This document shows positions 41,583-54,689 of a stretch of 64,000 nucleotides of DNA, in pieces. The DNA comes from Epiperipatus broadwayi (lineage: Eukaryota > Onychophora > Udeonychophora > Euonychophora > Peripatidae): positions 11,880,579-11,944,578 of the forward strand of contig JAQFVV010000013.1 in assembly GCA_028023455.1 (NCBI GenBank). Reading direction: 5' to 3'. The notes under the pieces were generated by a model that worked only from the letters and a program-made list of their open reading frames with translations, ran no database searches and had not been told where the DNA came from. A program made the translations under genes and the position numbers. The first letter of the stretch is position 1. Each line of letters opens with the position of its first letter.

Positions 41583-41705
41583 GTTTCTTACTTTGCTGTC
41601 ATCTAATGAAAGGTCCAGATGCATACAAAATCCCTGTCCTTAATACTTCACTATTCTCAAACAAATTTCAGGTCTTTGCCTTTTATTAATGAGACCTAGG
41701 ATCAC
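41583..41705. repeat. Worn copy of the 37321 repeat family
   Basis: CAGATGCATACAAAATCCCTG, CAAATTTCAGGTCTTTGCC, TTATTAATGAGACCTAGGAT fit the young unit order GGCTTGTGCATAAAATCCC, TTTCTGGC, TCAGTGAGGA. Confidence 0.5.
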
Positions 41706-43929
41706 ACTAGAAGACAATATAGGGAGAGCTACTTTTGTCATATATCATTTAATATAAGTATTTGGTAATTTATTGTTATTAAAAAACTTATTACCAAACC
41801 AAATACCAAAGGTAATTTTTAATCTTCTAAAATAAATAATTTATACACATATGATGAAAAAAAAATCAATAAATTATTTTTAATTGTGGTGAGCTGTTTG
41901 TTTTTTCTATCCTTATCTTACTAGAGTCTTGATTTAAAGTAGAGGGGGTAAAAAAAAATCCTCATCATGAAATATGAAAAAGTCACAAATCTGAAAAAAA
42001 AAACCTGCAATGTGGAAGTTTAGATTTCTGATATGTTAAATCTATATATCGGAAATTTGTTTATATTCGCAGACACTCTATGAAATGAAAACTATCATAC
42101 CATATCTTCTATAGCACATATAAATAAGATTACGCTGAAAATCATCTATAACATTTTACATTAAAAAAACAAACTGTCAAATGTACAAGGTGATATCAGA
42201 GAATGCTGAGAAACTAAAGTTCTCACTGCTGACATATAATGGACAATTAAAAAGATCAATAAATACCAGTATGAAGTTTCTATGTGTTCATTTCATTAGG
42301 ACAAGAATTTCCTTTTTTTTTTTTTAAAGACGTGTGTTCAGATCATTAAATAACCAAATGTTTTATTGCTCAGCATTCATAAGAAGTTTGAAAACTAGAA
42401 ATGATATATTTAAGTCATAGTCTGAAGACTTTGAGCTCATCTCTATAACTGAATCAAACCACACAGTTATATAACATTTAAATGTTATTAAGAAGATATT
42501 CTGTAGAGGACTAGAAAATATAGTTAAAATGAGTCTATGACAAAATAGATAATGTTTCATACTGACAAGATATTAGGACTGCATACTGTCATAATAGCAA
42601 CTGAATTAGTACAATGAATATGTAATGATGAAATCAGGATACATTAGCTCAAATTAATTACAATATACATTCAGTCAATAGAAAGTCATTGAAGTCTGTC
42701 TTTAGATCAAGATTTGAGAACATTTAATAATGTTTTGAAACAATCACATGAAGATGCCATGATTATCTCATTATTAAAACAGGAATTCCTTTTTGATGAT
42801 GCCTATTATATTTAAGAGATAAGAGGGGTTACTGGTAGATGATAACCAGTTTAAACTATCTTTAAATAGAGCAGTTTGCAAATCTTCATCTACAATGGCT
42901 ATGATACCACTCTCTATATTGAGCATGTTGGATACCTTTACAGCCATATTCTATTACAGATGTGAATCCATAATTACTAAAAAAGATATCAATGACTTTA
43001 AAATAATTACACCACAGCCCTTTAGTTTAAGATTCTTATTATGGGGAAGTTAAACAACAGTGAAAAGTCATATTATGAAAATGATCTAATTCTTTAGAAA
43101 AGAGTATAATACTCAAAGAGACTGATAGTGCAAAATAAAAGAACAAACATTAATAATGTGGATGGATTTCATCATCATAAAAATTAATATACCTTCGAGC
43201 CATATAAAGAAAACAATCAGGTAATTAAATCTTTCTTGAAAATGCAATTCATACAATAGCCAAGAATAAATATAGACTTGATGGCACCTTACTATAATAA
43301 TATATATTATGAATTTTTATTACAATCTAATAGACTTTCTTAGATAATTACTAACAATTATTATTTAAGCACTATTTAAAAAAAAAACTATTGATTCAAT
43401 AGCTCAATTTTGCTTTATATTTTTTGCAATTATTTTTTTATATAAATTGAATTATGTGAAATCAATATTTCTATTTTAAAATTATCTTTAAATTTTGTAT
43501 TAAATTTTTTCTTAAAAAAAAAAAAGACAAAGCCAGAGGGAAGAACCCCCCTCAATCTCCCTCACATAAACAAGTTCAAAGAAAAAATTATAATGTAATG
43601 GGGAGGAAAGGAACTCAAGAGGAAAATGACTAATTAATTACTCAGGGATATGAAAATAATTCTATAAAAATTAAATTTTTCAATATAATGATTTTTATTA
43701 GAATTGTGTAATTATTCAATAATAAAATGATATTATGGTATAATATATTTAAAAGTAGTTATAGAATGCTGAATAATCAAATATTTGTTCAATTCTAATC
43801 AAGGACAACTTTTCTTGAATCAACAGTTTCATGAAATATTGCTGATCATGCGTCAGGTTACAAATTTTAGATTATATGATACCTTTCCTTTTATATATTA
43901 CAACTTATTCAATCTTAATGGCTGAAGTA
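41706..43929. other. AT-rich non-coding stretch
   Basis: No gene or element supported. A C-rich patch (43546-43562) is isolated. Confidence 0.45.
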
Positions 43930-44499
43930 AAAAGTTTGCTGATAACTGAAAGGAGACTCTTTGACTGTTCTTTGAGACTTTAAATGAACTAAGCAGGAAC
44001 AATTACTAATGATCACTCCATATGCTGTTATTACTATATGATTATTCATATAATAAACAAACGGATGGGCTACTCACCAATATGCATCAGCCAATGTGGT
44101 GAGTTTATCTTATCTCCGAATTTAAATCAAAAAACATCATATTATTTCTCAATTGTCTGATAATTCTTAAATGAAATGGCAGTTGAGTTTTCTTGAAGAT
44201 AAAATGTGAATGAACTTTTTTAAAATAGGTATTTACAATCATGACTGACAAAACTAAATTATGACTCCTTATTCCCAGAAGCTATAAAATTATCAGCTTA
44301 ATTCGGTGCTTGGTAACCAGAGGCACAGAATGCTAAGAATAAGCTGATTGCTGACCCGTGTTGTCATTCTATAATGATCCCTTATTAACTACTTACAATC
44401 AGAGATCACTTTCAAATAAAAGAAGATTATATAAAATGGAAGAACTATCTAACACTAAATAGGATATTGTTGGACAGTGTGAAGTTAAAGAAAAAAGTG

Positions 44500-44960
44500 A
44501 AAAGACAATTGGCCACATATTTAATTCCAAAGGTTCAAATTTTAGAATCGCAAATGGAATAGCATTCATAATAATTTATATTTATGCTCCAAGTTTTCAT
44601 TGTAGTGAAGAAGAAGAGATTTTTTACATGGATATACAAAATACTTTTGATCAAACCAAATATTTTATAGTTATAATGACAGACTTAAATGCTAGAAGTA
44701 GTAAATAAATGGAAGATGAAATTGCTGTTGGTAAATTTGATTATGGTGTCAAAAATAAAAGGGGTACAGATTTGTGGAATTCACAGAAAAATTATTTATG
44801 ATGACTTCTTTCTTTGAAAAAAACGCTTAATGGAAATGAGATTGTAATGTTCTTAATACATTCAAAATAAGAAATAATCATTGATTAATGACATGTAAAC
44901 TGTATGTTAAGGCAAATTCAGAGATAACATTTATTAAAATAAATGGTATTTACAATTTAT
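44500..44960 (+). pseudogene. RTE-like endonuclease remnant
   Basis: TIGHIFNSKGSNFRIANG and YIYAPSFH are followed by MTDLNAR at 44676-44696, in the place of the GDFNAR catalytic motif of APE-type LINE endonucleases (G changed). SFFEKN and NTFKIRNN further on recall the later endonuclease region. Several stops. Widely annotated in animals as craniofacial-development-protein-2-like sequence. Confidence 0.6.
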
Positions 44961-45799
44961 ATTATTAACTTTAAGAAACAGTTCAATAAATTTAAATCAT
45001 AACATGCAAATCATTTAAAAATATTAACAGATTTTGAAGATGGTTCAAATTTGAATGAAATTTATAAAAAGTTAACTGGTATACTATTAAGAACTGAATT
45101 GAATAAAGGTAGTTGGTACAAAAAAGCAGCAATTTATCAATAAATTGTCAATTGAGACAAAACAATGTATGAAGAAATGAAAGAATATGAAAATAAATTG
45201 GTCCATTAAGAAGAATTTAATATCTAGAATTTTGTAAAATGATATGAAAAAGAATTAATAATGATACAAAAAAACATAATTATAAAATAGTGAGAAAATC
45301 TATAGAAGATTTTGGTATTGGTAGCAAACTTATTTTGCAATAAGAATAAAATATGGAACTATTAGCAAAAAAAGAAATGACATCATGGAATGTGTGGAGA
45401 GTTCCATAAAAAATTATATATTAATAAAGTGCAAGAACACAAACTATCCCCTACAACCATTACATCTTCTGATATGCACTGTATTTTAAATGAAGTAGGC
45501 ATGCAATTAAATCTATGAAGTAGCGAAAAGCTTTAGAAAAAATGAATATATGAAGAAATAGAAACATTGTTGGTAAAGTTATATATCAAATGTCTACATG
45601 ATAAAGATGTAATTGATATTCAATAACATTAAATACTAAAAATTACAGATATATCAGTCTTTTATTGGTTCAATATAATTTTTTTTCCCAAGATTATTAT
45701 TACTCATCTACAATAAACTTTGGATTTTAATCAATCAAAAACACAAATTGAATTTAAATGTGCTTTAGCACTGTGAATCAGATCGAAGTATTAAGAGGA

Positions 45800-46700
45800 G
45801 TTATAAAAAGGACTAATAAAAATGAATTATCATGATACTTTAAAATTGTAGATTATGAAAGTGCATTTGATTCTACAAGTAGTTGATGATTCAAGCTATT
45901 ATTATATTCTAAAGAATATTTATCAAAATGAAAAGCAATGATTACATAACTTGGTGATACTACAAAAGATTAGCAATGAGAAGGAAGTACAAAAAGATGA
46001 TTCCATATCTCAAAAACTTTTCACAGCAATTTTACAATAAGTATTTATGGATTAACATGGGAAGTTAAGAACTAAAAATTAACAGAGATTTTTTAGGCCA
46101 TCTGGATTTTCATATGATATGGTTATTTTGCAAATAATGTTTCAGAAGATGCTGCAGGAGTAATATAACTAAAAGATAAATGCTAAAAAAAAACTACAAT
46201 CATGTTCAATAATTTTTTTCAGAAGAGAAAAATAAAGATTGTTAATGATAAATTAGGAGTTAACAAATATAAATATATTGGTCAGATTATTAATATGCAT
46301 GAAAATATAATGGATTAAATTAATCATAAAATTAATGTTGACTTGAGAGATTTTGGTTAAAATTACTTAATATTAAAAGAAAATATATCTATGTATTTAA
46401 AAAGACTTAATAGGATGTGTTTTACTAGTTCTAACTAATAGATCTAAGATTTGGACCCTTAACAGAAGAACAATGCAGACTTCACAAAATATAGATATAT
46501 ATGTTAGAAGTAACAAAAAGCAATCAAAAACAAATAGATATTACTGTCATTATTGAAAAAATTAAGGAACTAAAATAATGCTGAGCTAGACATATTGTTA
46601 GAAGAGATGATAATAAAGGACAGTTGCAATTTTATATTGGATCCTAAATGATTATAAAAGACCTAGAAAGAGACTACAGTTAATGTGGATGGATGAAAAT
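45800..46700 (+). pseudogene. RTE-like reverse transcriptase remnant
   Basis: VDYESAFDS at 45848-45874 is RT motif A. Near 46110-46140 the FADD motif is eroded. KYKYIGQII at about 46265 matches the Y.YLGQ segment that follows the palm, and ARHIVRRDDNKGQ near 46590 plus RPRKRLQLMWMDE near 46665 fit the C-terminal end of RTE polymerases. Frame is broken many times. Confidence 0.6.
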
Positions 46701-46824
46701 AAATATGTTTTATAATTGTGAAGAAGAAGGCTAGAGCTTGAAGAAACTGATCAAACTTAAAACATCATTTTGCAGTGGATTCTATAATGGCCAAAAATAA
46801 TGATGATGACAATGTATAATATTT

Positions 46825-47850
46825 TGGAGCAAGGAACTCTCCAAGTATGACTATATTAAATTTAATAAAACATTTAGCAATATCATCTTAACATAAAATA
46901 GAAAATGAATTCATTTTCAACTGCGATCTGGGGTATATACAAGGGAAGCTAGTCAGACAATGAGAATTATAAAATCTAACATCCATTCCAAATTATTTAT
47001 ACCATCATATTTAAATCTGTCTTAAATCATCTAAATATGTAATATTAAAATTAAACAGCATTAATTTAATATGCTGAAGCAATAAACTATCCAAAATATA
47101 CTATATTAAATATAATAGCATTAAACTGTTGCACATGCGCTTTGGATTTTAACTATAAAATGAATGAATACTAACACTTCAATCACATGTGTTTGAAGTG
47201 TTAGTATTCATTCATTTTATAGTTAAAATCCAAAGCGCATGTGCAAACAGTTTAATGCTGTTTAAATATTACAGTTTATAAACATCGCGCTATATAAAAT
47301 AATTGACTTATTTATAATAAATATAATAAAAAAATTTGCAAATAACATCATCTAACTGTAAAACAGCAGAAAATGAATTCATTTCGACTGCAATACATAT
47401 GCAAGGGAAACTAGATGGACAATGAGAAGTATGAGATCTGATATCTAAATCTATGGAGATGTTTACAATGCCACATAAATTCGTCTTAAATTATATTTAC
47501 TAGGCAGACTCCCTAAGTATTTATTTTAGTAATTTTATTTTAAAAAAAACTGAAATCATCATAAATATATATTAGAGTTAAACCACTAATTTAATATATA
47601 ATATTTTGAAATGATGAACTCTCCAAGCATCATCTACATTAGATCTAATTTCACTTTCTCGACATAGCAAAAAAAATGAATTCATTTTCAATGATGGCCT
47701 AAGATATACATAACAGAAGCTAATCAGACAATGAAATCTATGATCCATCAACCAAATCTATGGAAATGTTTATATTGCCATATTTAAATTAGTCATAAAT
47801 GTGTTTGCTGAAAGTTTGAGCAATGGGATTTTGATTAAAGTAATATGTTG
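46825..47850 (+). repeat. Three diverged repeat units
   Basis: Three units share AAATGAATTCATTT, a following AAGC/AAAC TAG... ACAATGAGAA and an ATCTAAATCTATGGA-type block: about 46828-47050, 47335-47500 and 47605-47830. CAAGGAACTCTCCAAG and GATGAACTCTCCAAG open the first and third. The palindrome 47117-47259 sits between units one and two. Low identity; class unknown. Confidence 0.55.
47117..47259. mobile_element. 143-bp near-perfect palindrome
   Basis: AGCATTAAACTGTTGCACAT at the left pairs with the reverse complement at the right end, with one inserted T. The centre TCACATGTGT is itself symmetric, leaving almost no loop. The arms (about 70 bp) include ATGAATGAATACTAACACTT. It has no coding capacity and could be a fold-back element or the product of a palindromic duplication. 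Confidence 0.9.
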
Positions 47851-50800
47851 AAATATTTCCATCATCTAGTTTAATTATTAAATATCATTAAAAAAAATTC
47901 ATACTTTTCTAATATTTTTTCAAAATCAATAATTAATAGCATACAGATTAATATAGATCATGATGTTTCAGGTGGTAATTATTCTCTTCTCTTCTTCAGA
48001 TGTTGGCCTGACCGATGACATTACTAAAAACAGGAACTGAAGCAGTGGCCTTTACATTTAAAATCTTTTATTTTAGGGAAATCTTTAACCAAATTGTCAA
48101 AGGCAGATTTCTATTGGAGATTTTTGGTTAGAGGGTTACCTTAATTCAGTTTTCAAAATCATCAGTTTCATTCCCATACTGATACTGATATTGGCCAAGT
48201 TAGCAATAACTTAAATAACAGAATAAGAACAACATCATTCAAAACATTGCATTCTAACAAAACTATGCAATATTTGTAATAGTTAAATGTATTTGGAAAA
48301 ATATAAAATCTGAATTTTTCTAAAAACATTTAGCAAGAAAACTAGATAAGAAAAATAGTTTAATATATTATTATATTTTATTAAATGTATGGCAAATGTC
48401 TATTTTGCATATATTATTTGTCTATTTACTTTTGATGGATTAATAATAAATATAAATATTTGTAAAATCTCAAGAAATAATCCATGAAAATATTAAAGAG
48501 ATTCTTGATGTGCAGAAAGCTCTTTAAAAGCTTTTTTTTTTTTAAAAAAAAAAAAAATGTATTATTATTAGATAAATCAAATCCCAAATGTACCAAATGA
48601 GATCTCAGTTCAAATATCATATATAATCTATCAAAATCAAAACTATGTTAGAAAATTAAAGTTAAGAGTAAAATAAAGAGAAAATTTACATGTTGGTATG
48701 ATTATATATGGTAATATAGAATAAAGACAAAAATGAATAATGAAGAACTGTATTTTTATGCAGGTTTCTACATTAAATTAGAGAATTTTAAATAAATTAA
48801 GTTTAAGAGTAAGGAGAGGGGTCAGTCATTATAAGAGATTCATGATATTCAATTTATATAAAAGAAAAAGGTGTCAAAAATTTGATTTTATAAAGTCATT
48901 TATATTTTGTTGAATCATTTTACAATGTATAAAAAGGTCAATTTGAAAATGTAATACATAAATAAATATATAAGTGTAAGGCTTTTAAAACTAAAAAGAT
49001 AAAACTAATTTTTCAAAATACAGAGTGAATTAATTCAAGTATGACCATATCAAAATATCAAAAATAATATTTTTTAAATTTTTATATTAAAGTGAAAAAC
49101 AGCTAATTAATTCAAACTGGGTACAGACTTTTAGAGACTGCTACTTTCATTTAAAAGAATAAGTTATCTGATTGTAACTTTTAATATATTTTTGAACAAG
49201 CAAATACTAAATATTTTATTCATATTTTGGGACCCCAACATTTTATTGTACTTAGAAAACCAAAAACAATAATATCACACTATTTTATCAGAAAGACAAT
49301 AGTGTATAATAAAATATATTCAACACACATTTCCAACTCAGAGCAACTATTCTAATTCATGCACACATGTTGGGTAAGAAGTAGATAATTATTCTAGCCA
49401 TATATTAACTTCACCAATCAAGGAATGGCTAACCAGATATAGCAGATGAAAAATTATATCAAATGTATAATTAATGAGTCATTGGATTTGTCTCTATTGT
49501 CTGCAGTTCCATAAACAGAGTCCTACTCTTTCAAACTTCATTTCCAATAATATGAAGAAAAAAAATTGATATGAAAGTTATGATCAAAAAGAAAACAAAA
49601 ATACAGATCACTCTTTCATGTAATTCAGATTGGCAATTTAGTGTTAAAACACATATAAGCCATCCCAAATAGAACTCAAACCAAAAAAAAAGCTAAAAAA
49701 ACTTATGTAAGGACTCCTATTACATTATTAGATGACAAAGTGATAACGCATTTTGGATGGAGAATTGGAAGGTAAATGCTTATATATATATATATATATA
49801 ATGACAAAATCTTGAACTCTTCTCAAAAGGAAACTAAAAAAGTAAAAAGTTATGATAATAAAAGTTTCCGTGAGCATAAGAAAAATAAGTGTGTAATGTT
49901 AGGGTGCATTTTTTAGGTAGCTGGTAGTTAAGACTATTATGCAAATTAATTATTATCAAATTAACTTTTAGCATCAAGGGAAATGTGCATCTTTCATAAA
50001 ATGCCATGCCATTGAAAAGCTTCTGAGTGTATTAGTTTTTCAGATGGTAAATTCCTGGTAAAGTTGATCATTTTTATGTGGGAGCACTAACTGCCTATGG
50101 CTTGCTGGGTATTTACAAGCAATAGATTTATTTGTGGATTATTTATAATGTTTGTAGGTGCATATATAAATACTGCTCTATCTGGTTCACAAATCTGAAA
50201 CATAAGACTAACAGAGTACAAAAGAGATGTAGGTAGCATAGTAATGCATGAAGTTGTCCAGTAATTTGGGAATGATACAATCATCCAAACTGTTCTTTTC
50301 ATGAAAAATAATAATAATGAAAATGAAAGCTATAAAAAAAAGTTAAATTCAGTTATTTAATGGATCTGCATTAAAAAAAAAAAAGAAGTAAAAACCCCAA
50401 TGTTATAGACAAAATAATAATAAGCATTGATAATAAAAATTATGAGAACAACCACCATATGCAAGGAACACATCATTGATGTATGCAATAAACAAAGCCA
50501 TAATTGACAATTAATGAATAATTTACAAACAATGAGAACAGAGCACTACCTAAATTATAAAGCGATGTCAAAACAAACTGGCATAGCTATTTTCTCAAAA
50601 TATGAATTGAATTAATACAAGTATGGCTGTAACACAATTTCAATATATAATATTTTTTTGTTTCCCAAACCATTTTCTCAAGTCATCAATAAAGCAAAAA
50701 TCCAGAGTAAGCCTAGGATATGAATTAAATTGTGTACCATATGATAGCCACTGACTACACAAGCCTACAACAAATTATACTATAATGATAGAGAATAGAC

Positions 50801-51674
50801 TTCTTTCATTTACACTGTAGTGAGCTAGCACAAGTAATTGATATTGTGTTGCTAGTAACTTTATATATATTATGTTTTGAAATAATTTATTGTTTCAGTT
50901 TCATTTCTCAATCTTGGATTAAGTGTTTAGACTGCAAAAGGTTAAACATATTTTGAGCTTATAATTATTCATATGAAAGATCAAACGTCTAATTTAATGG
51001 AGAAAAAAATAATTCTTGAGTTATATATATAAAAAAGAAAAATATACAAATTATATAATTAATAACTTTTGTTTGTAAAAGCAAAACATAAGTTCATTAT
51101 AAATAAAGTTGATATATATAGCCAGTAGAAATTATTACCAAGAAAAATTAATTTAAATATGATAGGGCTTCTTATTTTTTTCTTAATTAGTAAAAAATTA
51201 TGTGTAATTTTAAGTTTTTAAATAAGATACTATTCACAATACCAGAAGAATATATCTGATCCTTGAATCTTCTCCTTAGTATGCCTTTTAAAAAATTATT
51301 TTTTATATAATCATATCATCATCAATAACAACAGCTACTCCCAAATGAGGAAGGTCATTCCAATTCCAAGAGGGAGAGAGAGGGACAATAATATAAATAT
51401 AATTAGAAATAAATTTCATAATAACTATGTAAATTAATCTGAGAACCAGAATTACATCCACTTACAGATTATACTAATCCATTATTCCATTTATTTGATA
51501 TTTTGTTAAGGACTTTTAACTTCTGTAGAAAACTTATCTTTCTTAAATATTTCAATAGTGTATTTAATTATAATTATATTTTCTCAAGGAAACCAATTAA
51601 GATTGTATATTAATAATTTTTATTAGTTATTCATTAGACTAGATTAGCCAATAATGAATAATATTTCTCAAGTG

Positions 51675-51966
51675 TGATTTTCACTACACTACTTTCACAC
51701 AAGATTTAATGAATGACTAATAAAAATTATTAATATAATTTCATTAAGTGATATATATCAAAGTTATATATATAATGAATAATAATAAAGATATGTGTAA
51801 GATATTGCGAACTGGGCCAACTGATGAGTGCTGTTTTCAACATAAAATGTGCATCTTGAGGATCATAGATCTTTTTCACATGTTCATAAATGCGTGTTTC
51901 CATAAAGTGTTAGAAGTGGATAAAAACCAGTCCATACCTTGTGTGAGAGTGGTGTAGTGAAAATCA
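51675..51966. repeat. Imperfect inverted repeat, about 290 bp apart
   Basis: GATTTTCACTACACTACTTT at 51675 is repeated in reverse complement at 51966 (GATTTTCACTACACCACTCT), continuing to CACACAAG on both. About 27 of 30 bases match. The interior has open frames on both strands but no motif. Probably a small terminal-inverted-repeat element. Confidence 0.6.
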
Positions 51967-53499
51967 GGACTACAGAAAATATTATATTCCTTTAAAATAT
52001 TTTTGAAATAATATTTATAACATAAAAAGAGTCTGCCTCCCTTATGAAAATCATGCTCAAGTTTACAACAAAACACCCTTATTGGAAGTCTTATTTTGAT
52101 TATTCATTTCATATATATAAAAAAAAATCCATGTTTGGCATTGCTTTATCAACTTTATGTTCTTTTAGAATAACCCTCCACAATAGCATTAGAATATATT
52201 ATATTAATTCAGTAAATTAATTTCTAGCTATTTATTTGGAAGAACAAGTGACAATTATTTTTCCTTTTAACTTTCTCCAGTTAAAAATTCATCTAGAAAC
52301 CTTTTGCTCTTCAGAAGCCTATCATTCATAACATTACATCAAAATTCTCAGAATAATATATTGATTGAGTTCATGAAATTTATTTAAAATATATATATAT
52401 TTTCAGTGATCCTAAATAAGAAATCAATAACAAAATTCAATAACATACAAATATTTTTTTTAAAATATATATATATATTTCATAGTTTTTATTTAATAAT
52501 GGAAATTAGTAGACATTACACGTTCCTTTTTACAACAAATTAATGGCTACTAGTTCCCAATTAAAATTATTTTTTTGCAAGCCAAAAATGCTATATATAT
52601 ATATAATGATCGATAATTTATAAAAAATAAAATTAAATAAATAATTTTAAAATTTAATCATTAAAAAAATATTTGATTTATTGTTTGTCATTGGGCCGCG
52701 CGATCCTTGGCAATAAACACTAAGCATATTTTTTCTTTAATTAAAAATAAACGAAATAGTTTTTATTATTATCTAAATAAAAAACATCATGTGTTGGCTC
52801 TTAAAGAAAATGATTACTTTGATACAAATAGTCATGATTAATTTCCCATTTTTAACTTATTAAAAAAAGTAAAACATTATTTTTTGAAGATCAATGTCAG
52901 ATATTTTAAAACAGAAAGTATTGTATTTTGGGATATATTTTGAAAACTGATAATTCAATAATAAAAAATATTTAAGCCAGGTGAAGTTGTAGAAATTAGA
53001 ATTACATATGCCAAAGATAAATCTTTGGCATTACACATACAATTGTGAACAACAAAAAGAAATGAAAAGACTTTTGGACAAGGAATCATAAGATGTCTCT
53101 GTCAATTCAATACATTTAATTATATACATGTAGTGGGAGCTGCTTTATTGTATACTTCTAAAGTGAACAAATTAGATAATGAAATTTTTTTTCTCACTAA
53201 TTTAAGATTTGTAAAATGAATGCAAATGCTATAATAAATGCTGGTATGGTGGACATTTTGATCATATTTTGTGAGACTTAGTTACTAATTTTAGTTTGCA
53301 TAATTGTTTATTTATAACTTTAGCACTGATAATAATATTTTTATTATTTTAATTATTCTGCTAAGATGTCAAAAATGAAATAACTTTCAAACAAGAAAAC
53401 AGTAAAACTGTCAGAAATTTATGAGCTGAATATGGAATTGCTAAATCAAAGAATACAAATTCTGTAATAAATACCACTAGTTGACAGAGGATGTGTATG

Positions 53500-53600
53500 C
53501 ATGCACAAAATACTTCAGCACTTTTTTGTTTCAGTACAGTAATTGCAGACTGCAACTCTTTAATTTGTTTACATAAAAGAAAATTCTTCATGCTTTTTAT
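53500..53600 (-). other. Possible exon-like open frame, unconfirmed
   Basis: On the minus strand, TTTTATAG at about 53611-53604 could be an acceptor, followed by MKNFLLCKQIKELQSAITV...QKSAEVF, an amphipathic helix-like run, and a possible donor GTATTT near 53514. The frame stays open past it. No family recognised; the acceptor lacks a long pyrimidine tract. Confidence 0.25.
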
Positions 53601-54514
53601 ACCTATAAAAAATTTTATACATTTGCAAATTTGCTTAGTTTTTCACTAAGGAAATATTGTTTCTGCTTTTCAAGTGTATTTGTAAAATTACATTAAAGTA
53701 ATCTTTTTTCTTTTTCAAAGTATAGTAATTAAATTAATGTTTCCATTACTGTGATTGGAAGATTATATCATTTCAATTTATAACAAACTGAAGTGATATG
53801 AAATCTCAAAACACCATATATAAATTTTATAATCACTTCATTTTGCTTAAAAAAAAAACCATTACAATTTTTATGTGCAGAAAATATTTTATGCTTTAAG
53901 AAGTCTGATTACAGTTTTCAGTAGAAAAACTGTTTACACTTTTCTAATTTACGTAAAGTTAGACTGAGATGATTGTACTAAATTAAACACACATACACAC
54001 ACACCCATAATGCAATGAACAAAATGAATACTCTTTCCAGCACTGAAATTGGAATTACATAACTTACTTATATTTTAAAAAAGATGGATTATGGCTTATT
54101 ATGTAAGATTTTTTTTATGCTTTTATTATGGAAAGTTTGATTGTACTTTTCAATAAGGAAAAATTAGCTCTGTTTTTCAAATTTATGTGTACCGTATAAA
54201 AGTCCAATAAATTAATTTTCTATCATTTTTACACATACTTTTTTTGTTTAAATGACAACTTTGCACATGGATTAGACTACACATATTTCTCCAAATGCTA
54301 GAATGAAGTAAAGAGCCTCAGCAGACAATTATGTTCATTGTAGTAGACTCCATTGAATATTAAAAATTTTGAATTCTATAAAAATGTGTAAAAAAAAATA
54401 TACAGTATAAAGTGATTATCTTAAATTAAAATAAAAGCTGATGAAAATGTTCAAAATTTCTATGAAAAAAAAAAATTTAAACAATGTATAAATCAAAAAG
54501 AATTATCCAATATT

Positions 54515-54670
54515 AATCTCTTTTCATATACTAATGAAATACTCCAAAAACTTGAGCTGATTCAAGCCACTATCAAAAGTTATATTTAATAAAACTTAAC
54601 AGTACTAAGCCAGCTTTCCGTGAATTCTCACTGTAATCATAGTGCAGAAGGAATTAACTATGCCATTAAC
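54515..54670 (-). repeat. Terminal repeat of the Penelope-like element, distal
   Basis: AATGAAATACTCCAAAAA, CAAGCCACTAT, AGTACTAAGCC and AGAAGGAATTAACTATGCC occur in the same order at 57995-58165. It is the pseudo-LTR end of the element. A short hairpin-forming segment lies at 54619-54632. Confidence 0.75.
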
Positions 54671-54689
54671 AGAATGAATATATAAAGGT

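Larger units (their letters stand above)
43930..46815 (+). mobile_element. Decayed RTE-like LINE
   Basis: A plus-strand non-LTR relic. The 5' block is shared with 15120-15720. Endonuclease and RT signatures follow (next entries). The end, AAAATAATGATGATGACA near 46790-46812, resembles the short ATG-type tails of RTE elements. Stops occur every few dozen codons, so it is old. Confidence 0.65.
47851..54514. other. AT-rich stretch, mostly without recognised features
   Basis: Contains weak repeats and three short things noted separately (51675-51966 inverted repeat, an exon-like frame near 53500, a GC-rich island near 52690). A minus-strand frame at 50302-50087 (71 codons, IYAPTNIINN) has an endonuclease-like YAPT word only. 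Near 48240-48340 a block (AAAACATTGCATTCTA) also occurs near 1605-1700. I see no gene. Confidence 0.5.

Noticed and set aside
50087-50302. Minus-strand 71-codon frame with IYAPTNII as a LINE endonuclease
   Set aside because: Only the YAPT word matches; no GDFN or other motif nearby.
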